A DNA stretch of 64,000 bases from Euleptes europaea (taxonomy: Eukaryota > Chordata > Lepidosauria > Squamata > Sphaerodactylidae), in contig NC_079325.1 of NCBI RefSeq assembly GCF_029931775.1, positions 54,854,286 through 54,918,285 on the forward strand. Reading direction: 5' to 3'. Positions 58,901 to 64,000 of the stretch are shown here, one piece after another. Position 1 is the stretch's first letter; every line of letters starts with the position of its first letter. The notes under the pieces are model-generated. The model was not told the DNA's origin and did no database searches. It saw only the letters and a list, made by a program, of their open reading frames with translations. The position numbers and the translations under genes were made by a program.

Positions 58901-61900
58901 GGAGATGAGACAGGCACAGGTAGAAAGTTGCAAGTGAGGGGCTATACGGGTTTACAGAATATATTGACTCCAGGGCACTGGGGCACTGGGGTTCACACTT
59001 ATTGTTGTGGGAAGTTACAAGCTTGGCATAATACAAAACATCAGACGGATCCCAGGCAGTCTGGTGCGGCTATCACACTTTCAAGGCCGCACCGGCCTGA
59101 GGGAGTACTGGCAGGAAGAACAGCGGGGGGGAAGATACATGGGCCATCAGGCCTGGCGCCTGAGACCAGAAGGTGTGAACTGCTTTTACGAGTTCACTGA
59201 TAACACCGCAGGTGATGGAAAGCAGAGACACAAAGACAGAGACCCTCACAGAACCTCTTCACACATGTACTACATAACATCTGCAGCTACTGAGACTTTA
59301 TGCTGTTAACCTAAAAGTCATCAATGTTCAAAAAAGAAACTTCAAAGACAAACTCCAGTGTGAAATTGGTTAAATTTAAAACATATCAGAACATGTAAGT
59401 GTATTTGTTGAAATCTGGATAAAGGCGCTCTCTCCAAGAACAGGTGAGCAAAACACTGTTTTCATAGTTTTATCATCACCAGTCTGGCAATCATGAAACT
59501 GAATATGACAAGGATAAAGTTGCACCTCCCCGTTCCAGCTTTACACCTGGGAAAGAGGGCATCGGATTTTCCCCACAAGAGTGCTGGTTATTCCAAGCAC
59601 CTGAGTTTGGGTTGGCATCTCAGGGTTGGGAAATGCCTGGAGATTCTGAGGGTAGAGCCTGGGGAGAGTGGGATTTGGGGAAGGGAGGGACTTCAGTTGG
59701 GTATAATGCCATAGAGTGCACCCTCCAAAGCAGTCATTTCCTCCAGGGGAACTGATCTCTGTAGTTTGGAGATCAGTTGTAATTCTGCCCCCACCTGGAG
59801 GTTGTCAACCCAAAGCACAGTGTAACATCAGAGACCTAACACCCTCTCTTCTCCTAAGGGCTAACTATAAGCACAAATCTTGACCAACTAACACCAGCCA
59901 AGACAGACTTCTGTGTATGGTTATTTGATTAGATTTATACACCGCCCTTTCCCGACTACATTTAGCGATCTTTTCATTGAGTCTGCCACTAAGCTTGTGA
60001 GGAAGACGAGAGTTCCCTCAATGCCACTTTGAAAACCACTGTAATAAAACAGTTCATATGCTCCAACTACACCCACAATGTTTTAGTGATGTAACATTAC
60101 CTTGTACTGGGTGATGTTCTGCTGATGAGGAAAATGCAAAGTGGAGACAAAATGATGGACATATCTGCTGTTGAGGCCTCCTTCATAGATGCTCTCCGCA
60201 ATGATCTTGCTGACAAAGTTCTTGCCAGTGCCCGTCCAACCATGCAAGGAGAGGGTCAAAGGCTTCTTCGGATTTGCGTTGTTCAAAAAGCCAATGACAG
60301 CTTTCACAACCACCTTTTTTACCAGATGCTGTCCAAAGAGCTTCTTGTCCAACTCCTGCTCAAGCACTAGAAAGGAAGGACAACAACGATCTGCTCAATG
60401 GGAATCAGAGCCACTTCCACAGAAATGCCTTTGTGTTTCAACCTGCCGTTTTTAGAGGGCTCTGTGTAGATACCAATCCAAAGATATAAAGCCGCTACCT
60501 GAGACGGGGGCTCCACTAGGAGATCATCTCTCAAGACCACAAAAGCCTTAACTCAGCACCTTTGGTTGCAAGCAGAGGTATAGTTTCATAGTCCCTTCGC
60601 AATTCTTTCCCAGGTGTTAGTATAGGTTCCCTCACCTGAAATGCCAGGCTCTGCTGTTGTGGGAGGCAAATAATAAACCCATACAAGGGAGTGATCCTAC
60701 TAATGAATGCTGAGATCCCTGCAAAAAACAGTAGGATAACAGCAATCCTGCCAATATTATCTCTTTTCCCTACCTAATCAAGTCCTAGAATGAATACATT
60801 CAAACACCCTCAATTCCCTTAAACTACTCCCTTCAACCAAAACATTCCACAAAACAGGCCCCCTTCTAGTGTGGCACAAACACGGTGCAGAACACATTTC
60901 CTTCACCAGTGAATATCTCACAGTAATCCCCCCTGTGCATTCTGTAGGGAACAGGAGAGAATTACTTTCCAGGAAGACATTATCACTGCTAATATGAAAG
61001 GAACCAGTCAGCCCCTTCCTATGCACCCAACTAAGTAGCCTCACGCTAGCGTCTATTATGCAGGAGCCCTCCCCTGTCCTCAAGGCACCGGCTCCTCATC
61101 TCCAACCCACAGAACCTCGCTCCAGCAGCCCTTTTCCCTAACCACAATCCTTTGCCCAACATCAGAAGCCCAGTTCACAAATTACAGTGAACGCCCATGG
61201 AATCTCTGCACAGCGTACACTAGATTTCTCCTTGTACTCGTGTTGGGTAATTCTCATGTTACGTTCAGTGCCCATGAACTGCCGAAGTATAATGAAAACC
61301 CCACTTTCCTTGATTTTGTTTGTAAAGTGAATGCACGCGTCGACTCTTTCTTACAAAGAGACGCATGCATGTAGAAGCATAGAATTGGAAGGGACCAGCA
61401 GGGTCATCTAGTCCAACCCCCTGCACAATGCAGGAACCCCCCAGTGTATTCCTTGTACTCGTGTTGGGGTAATTCTCATGTTACATTCAGAGCCCATTAA
61501 CTGCCAAAGTATAATGAAAACCCCACTTTCCTTGATTTTGTTTGTAAAGTGAATGCATTTTGTTTGTAAAGTGAATGCATGCGTCGACTCTTCCTTACAA
61601 AGAGACACGTGCATGTAGAAGCATAGAATTGGAAGGGACCAGCAGGGTCATCTAGTCCAACCCCCTGCACAATGCAGGAAACCCCCAGTGACCCCCCCCT
61701 TAATCCTTACCCAGGAGTTCATCCAGGAGATACATGTATTCACCGCTACATGTGAACAGGGCTAGAGGACCCATCCCACCATGCTTCCTCCTACCGCCCT
61801 ACCTGCTTTATGCACACCACATGTTGTGATAACGGGCACCTTCCCTGACATCACAGCATCCTTCCTTCTCACTGACCAATCGCACCCGTCTGCCCTCCCT

Positions 61901-62257
61901 GACGTCACAGCATTCCCCCCCTCTGGATCCTCCCACACGTCAGACTGCATCCCCCCCGCCCTCTCCCCACCCCCGCCATGACAGGCCCGCCCCACCTGCC
62001 AGGGGCCCCAAAGCCCGAGCCCGGCCTCTCCCCTCACCTGCCCCCGCGCGCGCGCCCGGCCTCTGCAAGCAGCACTCGGCGAAGTAACAGTAAAGCCGCG
62101 GGTAGGAGATGAAGCCGGTCAGAGCCGAGGCGGCGGCGCCGGCCAGAGCCAGGCCCACGCTGATGGGCTCCACCGCCTGCGCCGCCGGGCCCAGCTGGCC
62201 CAGCACGAGCACGAGCACCAGGCCCCACACCGCCGCGCGCCCCCGCCGCAGCTGCAT
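40665..62257 (-). CDS. TOR1A: TOR1A, torsin-1A AAA+ ATPase (five exons)
   Basis: TorsinA is the lumenal ER/nuclear-envelope AAA+ ATPase affected in DYT1 dystonia in humans. Exons on the minus strand: 62257-62038, 60366-60101, 48950-48775, 48547-48420, 40909-40665; all introns GT/AG; 1035 nt, 344 aa. Signal peptide about residues 1-28, hydrophobic segment '[17 protein letters not shown]', Walker A G116-N123 (GWTGTGKN), Walker B F181-E185 (FIFDE), SNAG 221-224, and GCK at 332-334 with C294 as probable partner. Both TorsinA N-glycosylation sites are kept (N157 NIT, N172 NVS), and the DYT1 acidic pair is present as E324-E325. It ends LDFYL, without the human YYDD tail. Assigned to TOR1A because of [25 protein letters not shown] and position. 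Introns are long: 1.7, 11.2, 0.2 and 7.5 kb; introns 2 and 4 are inflated by transposons. The ATG at 62257 is preferred over an upstream frame because it begins directly before the signal peptide. Confidence 0.95.
41012..41300 (-). mobile_element. tRNA-derived SINE in TOR1A intron 4
   Basis: Reverse copy: tail 'gaagagttggtttttata' at the left, core 'caaggtcacccagctggc', and the tRNA-like head 'ctacaccacgctgactctc' at the right. Confidence 0.8.
41460..41630. mobile_element. Copy of the unclassified retro-like repeat
   Basis: 'catgttggtctgcagtagaa', 'gagtccaggagcatctta' and 'gggtataagctttagaacg' match the repeat at 24075-24208. It is followed by a partial inverted echo ('cttgttggtttctaagg' near 41590). 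Confidence 0.55.
42785..44363 (-). mobile_element. Outer LINE (Vingi/I-like), 3' part, TOR1A intron 4
   Basis: On the minus strand: '[17 protein letters not shown]', '[20 protein letters not shown]', '[20 protein letters not shown]', '[16 protein letters not shown]', then a C-terminal '[18 protein letters not shown]' cluster. The RT catalytic box reads YAND (YADD expected) and frames are interrupted, so it is dead. Its 5' part continues at 46718-47480 beyond an inserted younger LINE. Confidence 0.75.
44364..46717 (-). mobile_element. Inner LINE of the same family inserted into the outer LINE
   Basis: 5'-truncated copy flanked by a perfect 13-bp duplication 'tcttccttctcta' (44351-44363 and 46718-46730). 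Minus-strand blocks: '[20 protein letters not shown]', '[20 protein letters not shown]', '[19 protein letters not shown]', '[14 protein letters not shown]' (intact YADD), '[18 protein letters not shown]'. It ends near 44466 in a (TAA)n run and 'tagatagatag'. It is itself split by the solo LTR 45749-46078. Confidence 0.8.
45749..46078 (-). mobile_element. Solo LTR inserted in the inner LINE, fossil
   Basis: 330 bp, on the minus strand starting TGTCAGGCCTGG and ending GAGCTCACA, with AATAAA inside. Flanked by a perfect 5-bp duplication 'ctatg' (45744-45748 and 46079-46083). No internal region remains, so it is the product of LTR-LTR recombination. Its first 9 bases equal those of the LTR at 11124. 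Ty3/Gypsy by that similarity. Confidence 0.85.
46718..47480 (-). mobile_element. Outer LINE, 5' part of the remaining copy
   Basis: Minus strand encodes '[20 protein letters not shown]', then '[20 protein letters not shown]', '[20 protein letters not shown]', '[20 protein letters not shown]' and 'QVGFREGR' up to the insertion point. It joins in order with 42785-44363. Traces extend to about 47680. Confidence 0.75.
47700..47905 (-). mobile_element. Ancient tRNA-SINE/MIR-like relic
   Basis: 'agtggcccaagatcaccacc' and 'cagcaagcttcatgg' resemble the reversed core of old tRNA SINEs. Diverged. 47906-48419 contains only unrecognised intronic sequence with a G tract near 48091-48102. Confidence 0.4.
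48420..48547 (-). CDS. TOR1A: TOR1A exon 4
   Basis: 128 nt, residues 221-263 plus one base. Acceptor 'ctttccag|caat', donor 'aaaaaca|gtgagt'. Encodes '[19 protein letters not shown]' and ends 'VSVFNNKN'. Separated from exon 3 by only 227 bp. Confidence 0.95.
48775..48950 (-). CDS. TOR1A: TOR1A exon 3
   Basis: 176 nt, residues 163-220 plus two bases. Acceptor 'cattttag|gacc', donor 'cctcag|gtgagc'. Encodes '[12 protein letters not shown]' and Walker B '[12 protein letters not shown]'. Confidence 0.95.
49186..49350. mobile_element. CR1/L3-like 3' relic in TOR1A intron 2
   Basis: 'gcccatctagtccacatcct' and 'gttccacattgg' match the amniote CR1-type 3' region. Short and diverged. Confidence 0.45.
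49540..49800 (-). mobile_element. tRNA-derived SINE in TOR1A intron 2
   Basis: Reverse copy with tail 'gaagagttggtttttata', core, and the head 'actacaccacattgcctccc'. Confidence 0.75.
49860..50785. other. Intronic, no recognised feature
   Basis: TOR1A intron 2 sequence without a repeat I can name. Confidence 0.4.
50790..50935. mobile_element. L2-associated LINE relic
   Basis: 'aaaaccagcactttgaattg' and its context parallel the L2 relic at about 19250-19300 ('taccagcaccttgaacctg'). Low identity. The stretch 50936-51603 beyond it is unrecognised. Confidence 0.4.
51604..51890 (+). mobile_element. Chimeric SINE: tRNA head, 5S-derived middle, BovB-type tail
   Basis: Starts 'agcatggtgtagtggttaag' (A-box-like) with B-box-like 'aggttcaaatccctac' and 'ctgggtgaccttaggcaag', then switches to 5S-like 'gtatttggatggaagacctc', then the shared tail 'ggcaatggcaaaccacctc' and 'atggggtcgcc'. 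It ends in an A-rich (AAT)n run. The order suggests a template switch between the two SINE families, although a shared ancestor is possible. Confidence 0.65.
52068..52330 (+). mobile_element. tRNA-derived SINE in TOR1A intron 2
   Basis: Near-full copy: head 'gagagccagcgtggtgtagt', 'accaggtttgtctccccac', tail 'gttagcatataaaaacc'. Confidence 0.8.
52883..53341. mobile_element. hAT-like element (CAGGGGTGTC family)
   Basis: Ends 'cagggtgtcgaa' and 'tttgtcacccttg'; flanking 8-mers 'ccttaaga' and 'ccttaagg' match at 7 of 8. 459 bp with a GC-rich interior containing repeats of 'ccagcccagatc'. Only 54 bp from the Gypsy element. Confidence 0.75.
53396..53833 (-). repeat. 3' LTR of the Gypsy element
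   Basis: 438 bp. It appears identical to 58813-59250. AATAAA on the minus strand at 53473-53468. Confidence 0.9.
53845..57378 (-). CDS. Pol of the Gypsy element
   Basis: 1177 aa. Aspartic protease near residue 60 ('VDSGCARTM'), reverse transcriptase (FLDDILIYS box near 375), RNase H ('[16 protein letters not shown]', '[11 protein letters not shown]'), integrase with an HHCC zinc region ('[20 protein letters not shown]'), the integrase core '[13 protein letters not shown]' and 'LSDRGVQFV', and a chromodomain-like end ('[17 protein letters not shown]'). It overlaps the end of gag by about 40 nt in a different frame; families of this kind are known to express pol by frameshifting. Reading frame is open throughout. 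Confidence 0.88.
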   Translation of the reverse strand: MGTAGKKRRRSAVEGAPQQTVPIVVQGAPQMVSAQEDNVFVRVHLSLPKGGPPLEVPALVDSGCARTMINEETAKKLGVRRKRLPGPLRFSQMDGSDFKRGPVTHRTAAVIMSVGEHWERLYFTIAPIVTPVVLGMNWLRGHNPSIDWVKRVLSFPENPCGLHDKERVLRTPAAALVGSPAPGSPQLPSEYSQFTDVFDVRECDELPPHRETDCAIEIVGEGKLSKGKVYPMSPSEKTVLRDYLDVNLARGFIRPSKAPYSAPAFFVKKKTGDLRLCIDFRRLNAVTQSNAYPLPLIPDLLAQLKEGRIFTKLDLVEAYHRIRIKEGDEPKTAFSSCFGMFEYLVMPFGLSGAPSVFMQLINEVLHDLLFRGVVVFLDDILIYSETMEEHVRLVREVLQRLREHKLYAKVSKCEFHQPSITFLGYVISHQGLEMDPAKVQAVRDWETPTTRRQLQQFLGFANFYRNFIPNFAQVALPLTALLRTKDRGASAALPSARLQWSPQCQQAFERLKLLFSSEPVLAHPDCTKPFVVQVDASDVAMGGALLQRDEGGRLRPCAYFSKKFSQSEINWAIWEKEAAAVKHALTIWRHFLEGAEQPFEVCTDHKNLEALKGARKLNAKQIRWAQFFAKFRFTLKHVPGKENALADALSRLPQYRNDFDRPVDSLFTPEQRGEVPGLAVTTRSQARQPETPPTLKGIPEAFQQRLRDASLQEEEHHLLPTGLERTNTWWVQGGKLYVPSSLRKEVLGLVHGARLAGHFGFVKTLHLVRRQFWWPGMRSDVELYVRSCPTCATAKKRMGKPPGLLKPLENPSRPWEVIAMDFITDLPPSRGKTVLWVITDLFSKQVHFVPCAGLPSAQGLAKLFITHVLRLHSIPRKVLSDRGVQFVAKFWRAFLKLMGVEEQGLSSAYHPQTDGQTERVNAVVECYLRCYVNFHQDDWVDLLPFAEYAYNNAPHSSTGFSPFQVIYGTDFGPFGSAPVSPELQSTPDLQEWIQVVKSTWPWLLKNLERAKSKYKEQADKHRSPGWELKVGEQVYLSTKNLRSLRPCKKLSDRYVGPFPITRVINEVTVELSLPKTLKGVHPVFHISLLKPYVAAPQFHPPPAHEIPTVVGGDTHLEISKVLDSKWKKGKLFYFVRWKNLGSAHDEWVAAPHMAAPRLVREFHLAYPDKPRPLGGGP
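57339..58769 (-). CDS. Gag of the Gypsy element
   Basis: 476-aa retrotransposon Gag-like protein. It has an acidic and proline-rich N-terminus, a coiled-coil-like Gln/Glu-rich stretch near residues 90-125, a capsid-like retrotrans-gag region near 160-310 ('[14 protein letters not shown]'-type text), and one CCHC zinc knuckle near residue 367 ([14 protein letters not shown]). It is followed by a basic, Ser/Pro-rich tail. Pol begins inside its end in another frame. Treated as part of a mobile element and not a host gene. Confidence 0.85.
   Translation of the reverse strand: MDRMSADEDTTPIPDAPKEPDEPEKPDPKEEGAKPKKPMGRAPDQDRDGRPRGLTYWLDSPKGWSLSRTAAKDRRLAFPSTGLEGDPARKEALMEEERKQWQEDRRAMQEQMETMQRVMGEMATALDALKLQPPAGAPPDGAPVVPPATPAPPARRDLKVTYDGSGDQLTFFMVQVDIFMREQGRTFVSEESRVQYVASLLQGEAAAWMVLQYELRSPVLRTLDEFMVALRNRFEDPTLGERAKASLMQLRQGTKSVAQYASEFQSLASRILDWSEATLVQCFREGLNPDLQHWAFMQGNPPDVEGWVRHASDIENRKQLLNLSKQRLGRDPRPRSDRGRELRQGGGGGLSAAERRKRFEAGVCLICGGKGHFASQCPSRSGRPTPPRQTQAEPAKPAADSQPRRRSGPLSRRSGAPSALHALPQDGASDSTVPSGSRITNTVFDSDGSPEATTPSPSSSEEEEWEQPAKNAVGLL
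58813..59250 (-). repeat. 5' LTR of the Gypsy element
   Basis: 438 bp, the upstream LTR in the element's own orientation, next to the start of the internal region. Confidence 0.9.
59612..59812. mobile_element. MITE, GGGTTGCCA family, in TOR1A intron 2
   Basis: 'cagggttgggaaatgcctgg' at the left and 'cacctggaggttgtcaaccc' at the right, hallmark 'aaagcagtcatttcctcc' inside. Diverged. Confidence 0.6.
60101..60366 (-). CDS. TOR1A: TOR1A exon 2
   Basis: 266 nt, residues 74-162. Acceptor 'cctttctag|tgctt', donor 'tacaag|gtaatg'. Codon 74 is GTG (Val) across the junction. Holds '[10 protein letters not shown]', Walker A and the NIT sequon. Confidence 0.95.
61230..61697. repeat. Tandem duplication (about 220-245 bp) in TOR1A intron 1
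   Basis: 61230-61450 and 61451-61697 repeat the same order: 'ccttgtactcgtgttgggg', 'aaaccccactttccttg', 'gcgtcgactctt', 'agaattggaagggaccagc', 'ccccctgcacaatgcagg'. The second copy has an extra about 22-bp repeat ('attttgtttgtaaagtgaat'). Each unit ends with a CR1-type 3' tail. Confidence 0.85.
61371..61447. mobile_element. CR1 3'-end fragment (also at 61619-61697)
   Basis: 'tcatctagtccaaccccctg' and 'gcatagaattggaaggga' are the reverse of the CR1 3' consensus. The second occurrence lies in the duplicated unit. Confidence 0.65.
62038..62257 (-). CDS. TOR1A: TOR1A exon 1
   Basis: 220 nt, residues 1-73 plus one base. Donor 'ggggcag|gtgagg', phase 1. Encodes signal peptide, hydrophobic segment, 'YCYFAECC' and an Arg/Gly/Ala-rich linker in a very CpG-rich context. 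Confidence 0.92.
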
Positions 62258-62560
62258 CGCCGCCGGCTGCCGGACCCCCCGCCTCCTCCCCCGCCTCACC
62301 GCCCCACCTAGTTTACCTCAGGACCCGCGCTTCCGCTTCCTGGAAGCCACTTCCGGCGCCGCGGCCGCCATCTCGCTGCCGGGCAGGAAGGGCAGGGGAT
62401 TGGCTCGCCGGAGGGAGCCACGTGACCGCCTCTCCTTTCCACGCGGCGGGCGGGGCGCGAGAGCTCGGAGCCGCCCGGGGATCTGGTTGGTCTGGAAGGT
62501 GCGACTGGACTCGCGCTCGTTTCTTTGGCTCCGGAGTCAGCCCCGCCGGTGGAAACGTGC
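62258..62560 (-). promoter_or_regulatory. Likely TOR1A promoter, CpG-rich
   Basis: CpG-dense, TATA-less DNA upstream of the TOR1A ATG. Visible sites: an ETS-type 'acttccgg' (62349-62356), a YY1-like 'gccgccatct' (62364-62373, reading agatggcggc on the gene's strand), a CCAAT box reading 'attgg' (62399-62403), and an E-box 'cacgtgac' (62419-62426). The CpG-rich region continues to about 62560. Promoter function is inferred. Confidence 0.6.
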
Positions 62561-62845
62561 ACGAGCCGCAAAAGACCCGGGGTGCTTTTCACGCCTACCG
62601 AATAATGCACTTTCCCTTCTCTTTCAATGTACTTTGCAGCTGGATTTTACTGTGCGAAACAGCAAAGTCCCACTTGCAAACGATTGAGGAAGTGCATTCG
62701 CGCAATACCTGAATAGCCTTGGCTAGCTCCAGCTGACAAAGAATTCTGCAGAGTTTGAAAGCTTGCACACGGTGTTATAGGAAAGAGCATGAGTCCAGGA
62801 GCACCTTAAAGACTAAGAACATTTTTGGCAGGGTAGGAGCTTTTT

Positions 62846-63340
62846 GAAGTGTAAGGATGTGACTCTGGCCACCAAGACTAGATTAATTCATGCCATCATA
62901 TTCCCTATTACTATGTATGGGTGTGAAAGCTGGACAGTGAAGAAAGCTGATAGGAAGAAAATAGATTCCTTTGAAATGTGGTGTTGGAGAAGAGTGTTAC
63001 GGATTCCGTGGACTGCCAAAAAAACAAATCAGTGGGTTATAGATCAAATCAAGCCTGAACTGACCCTAGAAGCTAAAATGACTAAACTGAAGCTGTCGTA
63101 TTTTGGTCACGTCATGAGACGACAAGAGTCACTGGAAAAGACCGTCATGATAGGAAAAGTTGAGGGCAGCAGGAAAAGAGGAAGACCCAACAAGAGATGG
63201 ATTGACTCAATAAAGGAAGCCACAGCCTTCAATTTGCAAGATCTGAGCAAGGCTGTCAAAGATAGGACATTTTGGAGGACTTTCATTCATAGGGTCGCCA
63301 TGAGTCGGAAGCGACTTGACGGCACTTAACACACACACAC
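62846..63340 (+). mobile_element. RTE/BovB LINE 3' fragment
   Basis: One open frame across 62844-63329 encodes 'CKDVTLATKTRLIHAIIFPI', 'MYGCESWTVKKADRKKIDSF', 'LKLSYFGHVMRRQESLEKT' and 'GSRKRGRPNKRWIDSIKEA', and it ends 'gcgacttgacggcacttaac' then (CA)n. Flanked by 'aggagctttt' on both sides (62835 and 63341). It is more intact than the copy at 24975, so probably recent. Confidence 0.88.
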
Positions 63341-63350
63341 AGGAGCTTTT

Positions 63351-63557
63351 GGCCCAGGCTAGCCTGATCTTGTCATATCTCAGAAGCTAAGCAGGGTCAG
63401 CCCTGGTTAGTATTTGGATGGGAGACCACCAAGGAAGTCCAGGGTTGCTATACAGAGGAAGGCGCTGGCAAACCACCCCTGTTAGTCTCTTGCCTTGAAA
63501 ACCCCATAAGGGGTCGCCATGAGTCGGCTGCGACTTGATGGCACTTTACACACACAC
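63351..63557 (+). mobile_element. 5S rRNA-derived SINE, full length
   Basis: Head 'atctcagaagctaagcaggg' and 'ttggatgggagaccaccaag' (5S-like), then 'ggcaaaccacccctg' and the tail 'cgccatgagtcggctgcgac' with (CA)n. Flanked by 'aggagctttt' at 63341 and 63558. There is no T-run terminator of a true 5S gene. Confidence 0.88.
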
Positions 63558-63701
63558 AGGAGCTTTTGTGAGCCACACAGCTCACTTCTTCAGATACAGC
63601 TAGAATGACGGTGTTGTGCTGTTTTGGTTGGTGTTAACACCCCAGCCTCCCGAAAAAAGGATTTACAGGGATTTCTGTTTTTAAATAAGTCACAGAGAGA
63701 T

Positions 63702-63842
63702 CTCAGGGCAACCTCCAGGTGGTGGCTGGAGACCTCCCAGAATTCTGACTGATCTCCAGGTGACAGAGATCAGTACACCTTTGGCTGCTTTGGAAGGCAG
63801 ACTCTACTCCAGATCTTTCCCACCCCACAGTTGGCAACCCTA
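63702..63842. mobile_element. MITE fragment, GGGTTGCCA family
   Basis: 'gggcaacctccaggtggtgg' at the left and 'cagttggcaaccctag' at the right, shortened. 63843-64000 shows nothing I recognise. Confidence 0.6.
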
Positions 63843-64000
63843 GAAATGACTGAAAAATAGGTTCAGAAGTAAAACAGTAAAGTGACAGAGGCCCAGCCTT
63901 TAAAAGTACACATTTGTTAATGTTTCCTATATTAAAAAAAACAAACTACATGCCAGTAGAAAAATTACACACGAGAGCAGGCTGGACTAGAACCATTCCC

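Larger units (their letters stand above)
53396..59250 (-). mobile_element. Ty3/Gypsy chromodomain LTR element, looks whole and young
   Basis: 5.86 kb, minus strand, in TOR1A intron 2 and in the same sense as the gene. Two 438-bp LTRs (58813-59250 as 5', 53396-53833 as 3') with TGTGAGGGTC...CTCACA ends appear identical by eye. Flanked by a perfect 5-bp duplication 'gaacc' (53391-53395 and 59251-59255). A purine-rich tract lies next to the 3' LTR. Gag and pol are both long and open. The chromodomain-like end of pol places it among chromoviruses. The LTR identity means a very recent insertion. Its LTR carries AATAAA in the TOR1A sense direction. Confidence 0.93.
62770..63600 (+). mobile_element. 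Unclassified retro-like repeat, split by two later insertions
   Basis: 62770-62845 ('gagtccaggagcacctta', 'gggtaggagcttt') continues at 63558-63600 ('gagccacacagctcacttc'), matching the order in 24075-24208. Between them lie a BovB copy and a 5S SINE. Confidence 0.7.

Noticed and set aside
63351-63557. Possible 5S rRNA gene
   Set aside because: 5S-like blocks match, but the copy goes straight into the BovB-type tail with a CA run and target duplication, and has no T-run terminator. It is a SINE.
1-64000. CRISPR array, bacterial operon or prophage-like system
   Set aside because: Every coding signal is either vertebrate, with GT/AG introns, or a eukaryotic transposon. The tandem array at 5.1-6.6 kb has no spacers.

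Overview
This window is vertebrate nuclear DNA, most likely from a squamate reptile. The evidence for squamate is the repeat content: RTE/BovB LINEs, tRNA-derived and 5S-rRNA-derived SINEs that share the BovB 3' tail, CR1 and L2 LINE relics, a LINE that resembles the Vingi clade, many hAT-like MITEs, and a chromodomain Ty3/Gypsy element. Species cannot be fixed from the sequence. No bacterial-type gene, CRISPR array or operon was seen.

The only host genes I can support are two torsin AAA+ ATPases arranged tail to tail. TOR1B is on the + strand (coding span 26003-34389, 333 aa). TOR1A is on the - strand (coding span 62257-40665, 344 aa). Each has five coding exons. All internal splice phases match between the two genes, exons 2, 3 and 4 have identical lengths (266, 176 and 128 nt), and every junction has GT/AG. 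The order and convergence match the human TOR1B-TOR1A pair as I recall it. Both proteins should be ER/nuclear-envelope lumenal, with a signal peptide, the hydrophobic N-terminal segment, a torsin Walker A (GTGKN), Walker B (FIFDE), a SNAG sensor-1 region and a GCK sensor-2 motif. Likely poly(A) signals lie at 37111 (TOR1B) and 38057 (TOR1A), so the two 3' ends are about 1 kb apart.

Layout: 1-25.8 kb has no recognised gene and is repeat-dense. It holds a 2.5-kb hAT-like element (4662-7144) filled with a GC-rich 125-bp minisatellite, a broken Ty3/Gypsy relic (about 8.1-11.5 kb), many MITEs, CR1, L2 and BovB copies, and a four-part nested insertion just upstream of TOR1B. TOR1B occupies 26.0-37.1 kb. 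TOR1A occupies 38.0-62.4 kb and its introns are swollen by insertions: a LINE inside a LINE with a solo LTR inside that (intron 4), and a whole-looking Ty3/Gypsy chromodomain element with apparently identical LTRs (intron 2). From 62.4 kb to the end there are a promoter-like CpG-rich stretch, a BovB copy and a 5S SINE.

I found no convincing new cellular system. The most notable structures are the minisatellite-carrying DNA element, the recent Gypsy insertion in TOR1A, the stacked insertions with perfect target-site duplications, and a SINE that looks like a tRNA/5S chimera.
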